Origin: Rhyacophila brunnea
Taxonomy: Eukaryota > Arthropoda > Insecta > Trichoptera > Rhyacophilidae
Direction: 5' to 3'
Length of the DNA: 64,000 bases
Assembly (NCBI GenBank): GCA_022495005.1
Contig: JAGYXB010001948.1
Coordinates: forward strand, 868,001 to 932,000
Shown: positions 24,469 through 35,563 of the stretch, one piece after another
Layout: each line of letters begins with the position of its first letter
Position numbering within the stretch: position 1 is the first letter of the stretch
Notes under the pieces: model-generated
Told to the model about the DNA's origin: nothing
What the model saw: only the letters and a program-made list of their open reading frames with translations
Databases searched by the model: none
Program-made: the position numbers and the translations under genes

Positions 24469-25383
24469 TAGGGATTGCAATACCGGTATTTCAAAACCGG
24501 TATTTCAAAACCGGTATTCAAAGTGGATATGAAATGTATTAATTAATATAAAAGGTTTAGCAGGACTGTATATTTTTGTTCGTCTGGTTTATTTCTATTT
24601 GTCTAGGGCTTTGGAGACCAGTACGAACACGTGCAGATTGGCAAAATACATTATTATATTATAGGTAGGTACCTAATTTCCTGATTTTAATTTTATCCAT
24701 ATATTTTCACCAGTCACCAGCGGGTCTTATAAATTGTCAGGTCTATTTTTAGATGTACCTATCTGAAATTGCGCTTAAATACCAACCGACTGTTTGTTTG
24801 TACATTCATTAGAAACCTCAGCCCTAGTAGGGAATATTCAATTATAGTATAATACGTAAATAGTAAGTCTACTATATAATGGACTTGCTTGTGCCTAATA
24901 ATTTGATGTTTATATACTCAATAGTAGGTTATGGAATAATAGAGAAATATGTATTTTTTAACAAAAAAGTGATCAATATTGTGTTTGGTTTTACTTTTTA
25001 TGGGATAAAAGTAAAGAAGTAGTGAAGTGTAAAAAGTGTAACGAAACATTAGTTGGAATTACCTGTGGGGTATATCCAAGAACACTTCGTAAAATAAATT
25101 TATTGAAAGATCATTCGAAAGTACCAATAGTTCAAGGTATTTGTAAACATCAGTATCTCTACCATATCTTGCCTTCATCTATATTTAGCTATTATATTAT
25201 TACATACATATATATACTTATTTAGATATTTTTGCTATAAAATACCTACAGACAATTAATATTTTAAAGAGATTTTTATATCTATGTTTATTGGTTTCTG
25301 TTTTTTTATATTTTTTAAGAAAACCGGTATTAATGCCGGTATTCAATTAGAAATACCGAAATGTACCAGTATTGTAATCCCTA
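24469..25383 (+). mobile_element. hAT-like DNA transposon (915 bp) with BED-finger remnant
   Basis: The termini are TAGGGATTGCAATACCGGT (24469) and, reversed, TAGGGATTACAATACTGGT (25383). Additional CCGGTATTTC subterminal repeats occur at both ends. The flanking octamers GTATTAAC (24461-24468) and ATATTATC (25384-25391) agree at 6 of 8 positions, as expected for a decayed 8-bp hAT duplication. Inside is the coding remnant at 24965-25225. The element lacks the catalytic domain and could move only with a transposase supplied elsewhere. Confidence 0.75.
24965..25225 (+). pseudogene. BED-type zinc finger remnant of a hAT transposase
   Basis: The frame is open from about 24965 and reads KKSDQYCVWFYFLWDKS, then KEVVKCKKCNETLVGITC, with LLKDHSK further on. 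The conserved BED order is present: aromatic VW.YF, a C-x2-C pair and a downstream H. BED fingers are the DNA-binding N-terminal module of hAT transposases, which act at transposon ends in the nucleus. The spacing between the CxxC and the histidine is irregular, and the RNase H-like catalytic domain and dimerisation region are absent. No ATG sits at the start of the homology. I read it as a fragment. Confidence 0.65.
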
Positions 25384-25450
25384 ATATTATCCAAAGAAAT
25401 AGATATTACTGCAGTCAAATCGATACTTATATTTCATAAATATATATTAA

Positions 25451-26193
25451 GGGGGGACATGCTCAGCGTAGGTCAAAATGGAGCTTTTGTTCTATTTTCA
25501 AAGCAAGATCCTGGACATACCTTAATCGTTGTAGATAATGTATTTATATAATTTTGAAGCCTTATTATCCTTTATATTTATTTTAAGCATTTGATGACTG
25601 CATAAAGTATTTTTATTACATAAAAAAGTATTCTTTTAAACCTCTCGCTCTAATGTTTTAGAATATAGTCATATTTCAGTACATAACTGTACAGTAGGCA
25701 ATCATTATTCGTAGGATGTTTATCACACTTGAATAAATATATATATATACATAAATGTGCAGTAGTGTTAAGATTTTTTACATTTATTAATTTTTAAACG
25801 AATTTATAAAACCATCAGTATAATTTATATTGACATTATTATAGTGAAATATTTACGATAAAAAAAATATATTGATACTCTCTGTGATCCCAAATTTGAC
25901 AAGAATTGGGCATTTTATTATTCAAAAAATGGGCAAGATTAACACATTTGAAGATAATTATAAAGATACTCATTATAAGTTATGTCTTTGACCATTTAAG
26001 TGTGATAAACATTATACGAATAATGATTGCTTTATAATAATTATTGACCTAAGAATAAGGTAGTGTTGTTTTGAAATACGCCATTTCTTTTGGCATTCCC
26101 CAGTAGTTAAGCTACAACATACGGCCGTAGCCATAAATTGACAAACTATAATTGAAGTAGGGAGTAAAATGATGTTAACGCGCATGTTTGAAC
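25451..26193. mobile_element. TTAA-flanked inverted-repeat element, copy 2 (right end lost)
   Basis: The left end is GGGGGGACATGCTCAGCG, preceded by TTAA (25447-25450). It then aligns with 44368-45040 through the shared words TTTGATGACTGCATAAAGT, TTAAACCTCTCGCTC, ACGCCATTTCTTTTGGCATT and GCTACAACATACGGCCGTAG. Homology stops near 26193, so the right inverted repeat is missing. Relative to the 44 kb copy it has an extra ~82-bp segment (25683-25764) between ACATAACTGTACAGT and ACATAAATGTGCAGT. That segment includes a CAATCATTATTCGTA arm that is inverted at 25998-26033. Confidence 0.8.
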
Positions 26194-29100
26194 ATGTACC
26201 GTTTAAAAAAAATCGGTTAGGTATATAAATAATGTAATGTAAGTATATTAATTATTTGTGCTAAAAAATCTGTAGATTTATCTGTGAAAATGAGCAGTGT
26301 TATTTGTGATATACAATATACATGATAATCGATTAGATTAGATTTTCCATAGTCTCGAGTTTAAGAGTTATTGTCATTTTCATCATATATCAATGACAAA
26401 TTTAATCTACCTTCAAGGACGGCAAGTTCATGGTCATAGTCTGCATGTGAGTGGTGGAGTTACCACTTAGTGCTATCGACCGAAAACAGTAATAAATTAG
26501 TATTGCGAAGAGGCCTCGGGATAAATATATGGAGCCATTTCGGAATAATTCATGACTAAATTGCTGGGTATATCCGTTTGCTTAGCATAGCGATACGCAA
26601 CTATAGATATTTTACATACAGTATTCATAACCTTAAAGACTAATCTATTCTTTTTTTATAAGTACTTCTAATAATATAAATAGATAAAGTTGACATTCTC
26701 TTAAGATTCTGACAAGTTATATACAGAATATTTTCAAATACTTATATATTTTTATTCACATACTTTTGGTGTCAATAATTTTAGAATATAAAATCAAGAT
26801 CGGTTCAGTTTTCGGTAAACAAATTTCTCATCTGGTTTTTGTATAAAGTTTGTTTAAAACAAACAACAATGGTCGTGGTTTGTATTGTAAAGTATGTGGA
26901 CAAAGTATTGTATACATTGTTTTATTTAATATAAAGGATGGTTTTCTACCAAGAGTTGACAGTAAACCACAGTAAACTAGGTAACTCATAATTTACCTTC
27001 TCACAAGGAATGTGCTAAAATATAAAGGTAGTAATAAATTGTTTATTTCAGAATTATATATTTATATTATATTGACATAAATGTCAATAATGTTGTTAAT
27101 TTATGCCTATATTACATTATTTCAATATTTATCAACATTCTGACAATTTCTGACATATTTTGATAGTTTGATCTTGATTGCATATCTATTGAATATTAAA
27201 TTTATGCTATTACATAGTTAAATTTTAAAATTACACTTCCAAAGCTATATAATAAATCCTTATGAAAAATTAATTTTATCGACCGAGGGTACTTAGTAGA
27301 GCGCATAGTAGTAAGAACCAGGGGTGGATCTAACCATCCGAGCCCTCTTCACTACACCATTTGGGCGCCACCACAGAAAAATTACATATTATTATTTTAA
27401 ATGAAACAAAAATATACATTTTTTTAAATTGACGTAATAATAAATATCATCAGAGTAAGTACTTCTTTACTCATAATTTTTTATTGCTCAAATTTTTGGG
27501 TTATCAATATTAGATGACATGAAATAGCTCTAATACGAAATTGATTGAATGTTTTCTCTTTTCCAAATCTACAACTAATGTGTTACAAATGAAATGTTTA
27601 TATTTATTATTTTTGTTTTCATAATATTTTTTTTCTTGTTTAAAAGGTTCCGAAGTCATTGGACGTATTTTTATGCTTTGCTATTCATTAATTGTATTTT
27701 GAATAGTATGTGTAATTATTTATAAACTCAGTTAAATACATTGTATCTCTTTTTAAAGTCTTTTATTATAATTCGACAAAAAAATATTTTGAAATAATAT
27801 GATAATTTATAATATGGATATCCATGCATAATTAATGATAACTTTATTGAAAAAGATTTAGTTATTTTTAAATATTATAAAACATATAAATGGGCCATAG
27901 TTTTGCGCACACTCAGGGTACCAGTAAATCTGACACTGGTAAAGAATATTAAGTTATATAATTGTTTTTTATTAGTAATATGGAAAACATTTGTATTCGG
28001 CATGAGGTGTGGTATTCATGGTTATGGAAGAAGAGTGCGTATCTAAAACAGTGTAGGAGTAAACTTATTACTGCTGCTTTCATTGAGGTGTTTCTTCAAT
28101 ACATAATTACTTTAGTTTACCTAGCACGCCATTCTTTTCAAACCTCACGAGTTATTGGTAATTTCGTTATTTAAGTATTTATGCTCTACATATTTACACT
28201 CGGCTGGTACTAAAAGTTCATATAAAAAGATAATCATACATTTAAAGACATATTTAGTAAACTAAATAAGTTTTAAAGATAAAGAATGGTACTTAGATAA
28301 AAAAAACTTTGACATGTGAGTAGGAATAATTTATGTAGTTGATACATAGCTCAAATTTCAAACCTTTTATACATATCGATACCTTTCTTAGTCTATATAG
28401 AAACTATTCAAAATATCTTGTTCTGAGATAATGGCGTTTGAAATATTTAGACAAATTCTCATTTCAATGTTAAAACCTTAATTTTTGACGGAAATGTGTT
28501 TATTTTTTAATTAGTTACAACCCATATAATTGATTTAATGATTAATATTAGAAATGGTTATTTGATGTAATGACCCGTTGAAGAATTTTTTATTATTTTG
28601 TTAAATTATAAAGAAAATACCCTTCTACATCGAATGGTATTATTAACTCAAAACCTTCAAATTTCGAGTTGTTTCCCTATAGAAATAGGGTATCGATATA
28701 ATATTTTTTTTTACAGCAAAGGCTTTTATACAGCGAAGGTTGTATTACTTCATTTTTTTGACACAGATTATCAATTTATTAAGTATTCGTCTTCATGAAT
28801 TATTTTATGGCATTTTTAATACGTAATACGGTTAAAAGAGTGACTATATTATTATGACCACCAGCTTATTATATAAAACAATTGCAAAAAAAATACCTCT
28901 AATATTATTTGTCAAAGTTTGGACATAAATCAAAATGCCAGTCATGCTGTATATTTTGTTGAGATTTTCTTTCATTTTAACATCTTAACTTATTTGTTGC
29001 TATATCGTACTCAATTTTTAATTTGAAATAAAGTAATTGAAAATTGTTACAACATCTCGATGATAATAATGTCATGTTAGTAGTGATCAGTTTACAATAT

Positions 29101-29523
29101 TTTTACCTTTTTTATAATATTTATTTTCAACATACGTGTAGTGCACAACAAAATATGTCTTGACAAAACAAAACTCTATTGACATGGCCATTACAGGTAT
29201 AAAAGCTTTGAACGTAATTTTGGAGTATATATGTATACTGCAATATACGTACAATCCATTATTGTGTGCGGCCGTTCGTGAAAACTGACAATGATTTGAA
29301 ATTGGATTCGACAATTTCCCGCAAATTTCGTTCGTCGCTAAACTCGTGTTTGCAATTCACCGCGGTTTAGATCTCTGAACAAATGAACAAAATGTGCGAG
29401 TTCAATTATTTACCTTTCAATTTTAATTTAATATACATGAATGACGCTTTATATAGACGCCAAGAATCAAACATAAGTTTTCCAATAATGTTAAGAAGAT
29501 ACCATTTATATACCCAGATTTAA
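26194..29523. other. Anonymous AT-rich DNA, one possible tRNA-like patch
   Basis: No coding region is recognised. At 27290-27370 the minus strand has AAATGGTGTAGTGAAGAGGG and GGTTAGATCC, resembling A and B boxes, but it matches no other copy here and I do not call it. Confidence 0.4.
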
Positions 29524-29826
29524 CGCATTTACGTATGGTACAATAAATTTATTGGTATAGCGAGTCTGGCTGATGTATCAAGGAAAACCGTGATAAACGA
29601 TTCGGAAATCGAAAAAAAACGACCATGGTCATCTTTAAATCACCAAAATATTGTTGACAGTCAAGCGGGCTGCCAATTACATGATTGCGGTTATGCCAAA
29701 TGTGGCAATTTTACACTTTGTACGCATAACTTTGAGGTACTTGGCAATGTGCATAAGGTGAATCGCTTTGTTTTTGAATTAGCCGATCACTCGTGTGAAT
29801 CTATCGACACAAGCCATAATAAATAG
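29524..29826 (+). pseudogene. Open frame fragment resembling an ISXO2/Merlin-type transposase helix-turn-helix
   Basis: The frame is open for about 101 codons. Its first third, YVWYNKFIGIASLADVSRKT followed by VIND, resembles the helix-turn-helix region of IS1595/ISXO2 and eukaryotic Merlin transposases, where a 'xxLxISRKTVxxWYN' pattern is common. The remainder contains six cysteines (for example CGYAKCGNFTLC) but no DDE catalytic motif. No ATG is at the start of the homology. A further short acidic frame (DDECEYPKNLSGSE) follows at about 29881 in another register. I recognise no family with confidence; an old transposase fragment is the likeliest reading. Confidence 0.25.
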
Positions 29827-31599
29827 TATATAATTTTCCTCTTACATAGGTATAAAAATATACTACAAAGGTCGTACACATAGATGATGAGTGTGAATAT
29901 CCAAAGAACCTTAGTGGGAGTGAAAATGGGATATTGTACAGCGATGACAACGATTCCATGCACAGTTGTGATATATTGACGATAACTATATTGAAAATGA
30001 TGATAAAGTAAAATTCTATATCTTAAATAAAGTTATGATTAATTGCAGGAGTGCCACTTGGATGAAAAGATTAATAGAAATGAAAGACAGTAATCTGAAT
30101 CTCGCTAATGTGTAACGTAAAAACCTTGATCATAGACAAACTACTTTCAAACGTCTAAGAAAAGTCACAGTTTTGAATCCTGTCAAAAATTTGTGATGAA
30201 TCACATGTAGCGCTCATAATAATTATGTATTATATTTTAAGTAACACAATATTCCGCAATGTATAACAAATGAAAAATAACGACTTGTGTTGACTATTGC
30301 GTTTCGCCCTCTAAATTATGGCAAAATTAACCGAAATTTTTTTTTGGTGAATTGATTATTTGACTACAAATTACAAAAACATTTGGTGCCCTTGCTGCAC
30401 AGCCATATGAATTACGTTACTGGTTTCACCTAGGGCGGCAGGTTATGAAAGTATGGTGAAGTAGGCAGGTTATATAAAAGTATGGTGCGGCAGGCTGGTA
30501 ATCAAGTTGCGGCAAAACTACCACGTTAACATTATTATATTATATATGTACGTTGTAATGACGATCAAAAGGCCAAATTAAATCTTCCGTGATGCCTTGC
30601 ATTTTTTTTATCGCGTCGCTATTTCTCGTAAGTTGTCGGTTATTGTAGGCCTACTTCATTCAGTTGTATTAAGTAAGTATTAGTAAGTATAAGTATTGTA
30701 TGCTGATTTCTTGTCCCTCTTTTTATTTTAATACCTCTATAAGTTTCACCCTATATCAATACTACAAGAACGATCTATAGGCCGAAGGTTATTCATGAGA
30801 GAAAGCGCGAGACGTGGCAGTGAAATGGCGTGACCTGCAGCATGATAGAGTGAAGAGAATGAGTAAATATTGTTAGTTTGATCATATTATAATAAATTAA
30901 GACATATATAAATTTCGAACAGTGACGAAAAATGCATATTTATTGGAAGGACTTCTTATTATGATAGTAATTGACAAAAACTTCTAAAGTGCCACAATAA
31001 TAATTTTGCTAAAAAAAATCATTATATCTGCCATTAATGTCTCAGTAAATAGCGGTTTGTACTAATTACGTAGGTAGATGCATACTGTATTATTGCTAAA
31101 AAAATAAACGATTTCCTTTTTATCTTGTATACAACTTCCGTATTTTTACACAGCATTGTGTATTTTTTGTATGTGATTTCATTGTTACAGATTATGTTCT
31201 TGCATGATTCTATCTGCTAAGGATATTCATTTACAACTAGTAAAATCTATAGAGTTATATCTGATTTTTGATAATAATGAATTTGATTAAATCATAATAA
31301 CACTATTATGCTAAAATGACTAATAGAGAGCTATAATATTTAATAAAGTCAACATAAAATATTGCAATAAAATACATTTTCTAAAATAAATTCAGAATAG
31401 TTAAGTGGTGTCATAGATATTCATACAGAATATTATTTTCAGTTAACGCCAGATAATTAAATTTGGATACATTAATAGACACAACAAGGTCAAAACATTG
31501 TCTAAAAAGTATTGTATATGTAAATTATAATTATGTCAGCAGCCAAAGTGGTGATTTCAAATAATTTAAATGTTCAATTTTGCAGTAATTTGATTTTTT
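29827..31599. other. Anonymous AT-rich DNA with a short tandem repeat at 30.43 kb
   Basis: Apart from the 30435-30511 tandem repeat I see nothing assignable. Confidence 0.4.
30435..30511. repeat. Imperfect tandem repeat, ~27-bp unit, 2.5 copies
   Basis: Units share GGCAGGTTAT...AAAGTATGGTG; the third is partial (GGCAGGCTGGTAAT). Confidence 0.6.
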
Positions 31600-31833
31600 C
31601 ATTCCGTCCATGTCTAATCCTAATAGGATCATATAGGCTCTCCACAGAGACGAGGTTTGTATTAACAGATTATGTTTTTTTTTAACGAGAAATGGATGTC
31701 AGCCACTTGCTCAACCTATTAGGTCCATACTCTGACTCATACACAAATTGAAAAACAACATATGTACTTGCCAGACCCAGGATTCGAACCTGGGACCCAT
31801 GACGATATAGGCCGACGCTTAAGCCATACGGTA
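31600..31833 (-). mobile_element. SINE family A, best-preserved copy (~234 bp)
   Basis: On the minus strand it opens with the A-box-like TGGCTTAAGCGTCGG and a B-box GGTTCGAATCC inside CCCAGGTTCGAATCCTGGGT, the features of an internal RNA polymerase III promoter. The body continues TATGGACCTAATAGGTTGAG, CCATTTCTCGTTAAAAA, and a 3' part with CTCTGTGGAGAGCC and GATTAGACATGG. The same 3' blocks are found at 47262-47393 and 51880-52120. It is non-coding and needs LINE enzymes for mobility. Confidence 0.85.
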
Positions 31834-32535
31834 AATAATAACTAGACACTCATTTTGTAATGTATCTTCGTCATTGGTTTCAAAATATTCCAATGTAATT
31901 ACTAATTAGTTTCGCCATGGAATATAGTATAAAAACTTAATTTTTAGCATGACTGTCAATTCAAATATTATTTAATGGGAAGATATTATAATAACGGTAT
32001 AATATAACGTAGGTACTATAATATACCTATACAATATAATAATGATAAATTATTGTAAGATATAAATCAAATATGGATCAGTATATATATTTTCGGTAAT
32101 AAATAACATTGCAAAAATATGATATGGTTACCGATATCAAACAATAATTTTGTATGATTGTAAAAAATATTATTACTTTCTTGGTTTTCATGCATCATTT
32201 CATAGTCAAAAATAATAACAAAATATCATATGACGGATTACTAGAAATAAAATATAGAATAAAATAAGCTGAGTATAAAACACTGTTTTTCAATATAAAG
32301 GTTCATGATGTTGACGATGTATAAAAAAACTGTGACAGATATAAGGATAACGGATTGACTTATTGTTCCTTGCGGATAATATACTTTTTTTTATTTTGAT
32401 TGATGAACACAACATACAACTTACTCCAAGTTATCTACCTACCCTTTTTATCATATTGGTGTCAACGTTTTCTATTATGGTAAGAAAATATCACACAATC
32501 TTTCGTTCTGTTATATGGCTTGAAATTCTGTATAT
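31834..32535. other. Anonymous AT-rich DNA
   Basis: No feature recognised. Confidence 0.4.
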
Positions 32536-33173
32536 CAGGGTTGGCGAACCTTTTTACGTATGCGTGCCAAAATATTATTTTTCGACTGTCTGAAGTGCCA
32601 GCCAAGTTATTCATGGGAAAAAATTAAAAAACATTTTTTAAAAATGCTATTAAAATTTTTTTAAATTACAATTATTGAGTTCTGGAGATTACATTTTTCA
32701 GCGTGTTTCTAGCCGAATGCATATCTTTTATCCTCTGAATATGTTTTTCCTTGTTTTCAAAACTTTCAAAGAGATCGTGGAATCATTTTAACGGCACGGC
32801 TTCCCCGTCACCTGATGAGCTCAGTGCGATAATATTATGTGACGCATAGAGCCTATGCAATTTTATATTTACATTAAACGTAATGCTTATTCATGAAGAG
32901 TATTTGCCTGCTATTTGTCATTTAATTTATGCATGAATTTCGTTGTTTCCGATTGCGCATCGATTGGTAAATATTATTGGTAAAAATAATATTAAAAATA
33001 GAAGAGTCGTAATTATTTTTCAATATATTATTATATATATTTAAGTATTTGCATTTTTTTTTAAATTATTGTACTTAGTTATTTTTTTCTCTTCAAAATA
33101 AAACATTCGCGTGTCATGCAAAATCACCTCACGTATCACTAGTGGAACGCATGCCATAGGCTCGCCATCACTG
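32536..33173. mobile_element. Non-autonomous hAT element (638 bp)
   Basis: The left terminus CAGGGTTGGCGAACCT and the right terminus, reversed, CAGTGATGGCGAGCCT match at most positions. Both are followed by a GCATGCGT-like block. The flanking octamers are CTGTATAT (32528-32535) and CTGGATAT (33174-33181), 7 of 8 identical. CAG...CTG ends with an 8-bp duplication are typical of hAT. The minus strand of the interior has a possible coding remnant (FHDLFESFENKEKHIQRIKD) of no recognised family. Confidence 0.8.
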
Positions 33174-33686
33174 CTGGATATTCACGTTAAGGCGGAGTGT
33201 AACGTTTTAAGAGTCACCTTCAATTTAATACAGTGTACTGATAACTTTAATTTTAACTATCTATGAACATTAACATTTTGGATTTTTTTTGAGGATTGAT
33301 GAACAAATATTAAATTTTAAACATGAATTAAATTGGAAAATGTATGGTTTGGGATGCTACTGTAGTGAATACACTCACGGCATATCACCTGAATAAATCA
33401 GTTCAATTGGAAATTTAGCCTATTTGTATTATAGGTATTGTTGTTGGTAGGATTGGCTTAAACGTTATATTATACTCGTAATATTACCTTCAGGTCCGTG
33501 ACTGAGTGCACAATGGACGTATATATATCTAAAACTTTCTCTCAACAATTGCTCTTACTCAGATTTTTTGCATCTTTCTATCTAGACGTCTGTCTAGCTT
33601 GACCGGGCGCGTTCTACGATCTAAATATTTAGTAGGATTATAGAAAGCTCTAGTTTTATTGCATATAATATTGAATTTATATAATA
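33174..33686. other. Anonymous AT-rich DNA between hAT and Helitron 2
   Basis: No feature recognised. Confidence 0.4.
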
Positions 33687-35563
33687 TCTCTATATATATA
33701 AAAATCTCGTGTCACGATGTTTGTGGTCGAACTTCTCCGAAATGGCTCGACCGATTTTTATGAATTTTTTAATGTATATTTGTTAGATATGAGAATAGGT
33801 CAACAAGTTTATTTCATATCGCTAGGTGATTAGGGTATCTCTATCCAGAAAAATTTTCTTTTTATTTTTTGACAATTTTTTTTTTGTATTTTTTTTTATT
33901 ATTTGGCATAAAAAATAACTGTAACCCCAAATTTTCACTCTCCTACCCCCACCCCATCATTTTTTAATCGCGATTTTATTATTTTTGTATGAACAAATTT
34001 AACCGTCGTTCGTATTTCAAACAGAACGAAATTATTTATGTTGTTGAATGACAGATGGCGCTACGTCCGAGAAGAATTCAAGAGAAGCGTCGCGTCATTT
34101 TGACATTTCATTCGGCATATTACAACGCAGTGCGTGCAAAATTTTGTACGATTTATTTTAATTTATCTATTTTTATGTGCGTGTATTACAGTGCACAATG
34201 CCAGCAAGACGCAAGGGGGGCCATTTGGGCCGTCGAACGAATAAAGCAACAAACATGCGAAATAGTAGAGCAGAAAGAACAGACGAACAAATCCAACAAG
34301 ATAACAAAAACGTGCGTGTAAGCATGTCGCAATTGCGTGCATCTTAATCACAAGAGGCACGAGCTGAACGAAATCAACAACGACAATTGGAACGGAGCCA
34401 AGCGCGCCGGTTCGTAGTTAACACACGCAGAGCAAATGACCGACAACGCCAACAAGTACATCGAACATTTACATCCACTTCGTTCCTTCGTCTCGCATTC
34501 GAGTACGAGCCAGATATTGAATATTCCGCTCATCCGAAAGTGCTGATTGGTGCTATGGACAAAGAATGTCCCCATTGTCATGCGCTCAAATTCAAACATG
34601 AGTCAGCCGGGATGTGTTGCGCATCAGGAAAAGTGCAACTACCAGAAATTGAGATACCATCAGAACCATTGAACGGCTTGCTCATCGGCACGGTTCCAGA
34701 TTCAAACCTGTTCCTGAAGTCCATTCGCACATTCAATTCATGCTTCCAAATGACTTCGTCCGGAGCAACAGAAATAGTTCACAACACTGCGGCAAATGGT
34801 CAACAATTCCATTCTACGTTCAAAATCAAAGGCCAAGTATACCACAAAGTAGGCTCATTGCTGCCAATGCCAGACTAACCACATACATTTTTACAAATCT
34901 ACTTCATGGGCGTGGCGGTGAGGACATCAATCATGTGGATGCACGTTGTGGCTACAATAGCCTCAATTCGCCCAATGCCAGGCGCATCGTCGGCGAACTG
35001 GACGTCCTGTTGAATGAGCACAATGAATTATTATAATTCTTCAAAGCACACATGCATGAATTGCAAAGTGACAATCACGCTATTGTCATCAATCTTGATA
35101 AAACACCAGCTGGAGAGCACGTGCGTCGATTCAATGTGCCTGTTGTTGACGACATTGCTGGAATCATGGTTGGCGACCGCACATCGACGCGAGAAATCGT
35201 GATTCAAAGAAGAAACAATAATCTGGAGTTCATTGCTGACACACACCGCTCATACGACGCTCTCCAATATCCGCTAATTTTCTGAAAGGGACAGAACGGA
35301 TATTGCATAAATATTAAATAACGAGATCCTGTCACAGGTTTTTCATTCATTATGAACATCATTACTCATTTTGAATTGAGAAAATGAATGGTTGATGTTT
35401 TTTTGTTTTTATCGGCGGTCATCGTCTACAGCGCTCTATTCCTCTTTCTGTCATAGATCCCATCCCCACACACTTACGATACATTCGTTATTTTTTATTT
35501 AACAACCAAAATATTCACTAGAAATAATTTATATGGCAGAACAACGTTTGCCGGGTCAGCTAG
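33687..35563 (+). mobile_element. Helitron 2 (1877 bp, internally deleted)
   Basis: It starts TCTCTATATATATAAAAATC after an A (33686) and ends GGGTCAGCTAG before a T (35564). Just inside the 3' end is a bulged hairpin (35535-35552: GGCAGAAC/GTTTGCC), the usual Helitron subterminal signal. It encodes only the N-terminal part of a Helitron protein. The shared 5' CTCGACCGATTTTTA-like block and 3' end relate it to Helitron 1. Confidence 0.88.
34198..35335 (+). pseudogene. Helitron protein, N-terminal part only
   Basis: The ATG at 34198 opens a basic N-terminus (MPARRKGGHLGRRTNK) that is interrupted by an in-frame TAA near 34346. It then continues through a zinc-finger-like block, ECPHCHALKFKHESAGMCC, to 34878. 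After a frameshift the homology goes on as NSPNARRIVGELDVLLNEHN. After a stop and another shift it continues as INLDKTPAGEHVRRFNVP, GIMVGDRTSTREIV and DTHRSYDALQYPLIF. It breaks off after KGQNGYCINIK and runs straight into the 3' end. The HUH nuclease and helicase domains are entirely missing, so the product cannot transpose. Confidence 0.85.

Noticed and set aside
27290..27370. Third tRNA-like SINE family
   Set aside because: Only one occurrence, box-like words on both strands, and no shared body with other copies.
34163..34599. Minus-strand frames inside Helitron 2
   Set aside because: Antisense shadows of the Helitron N-terminal coding region.
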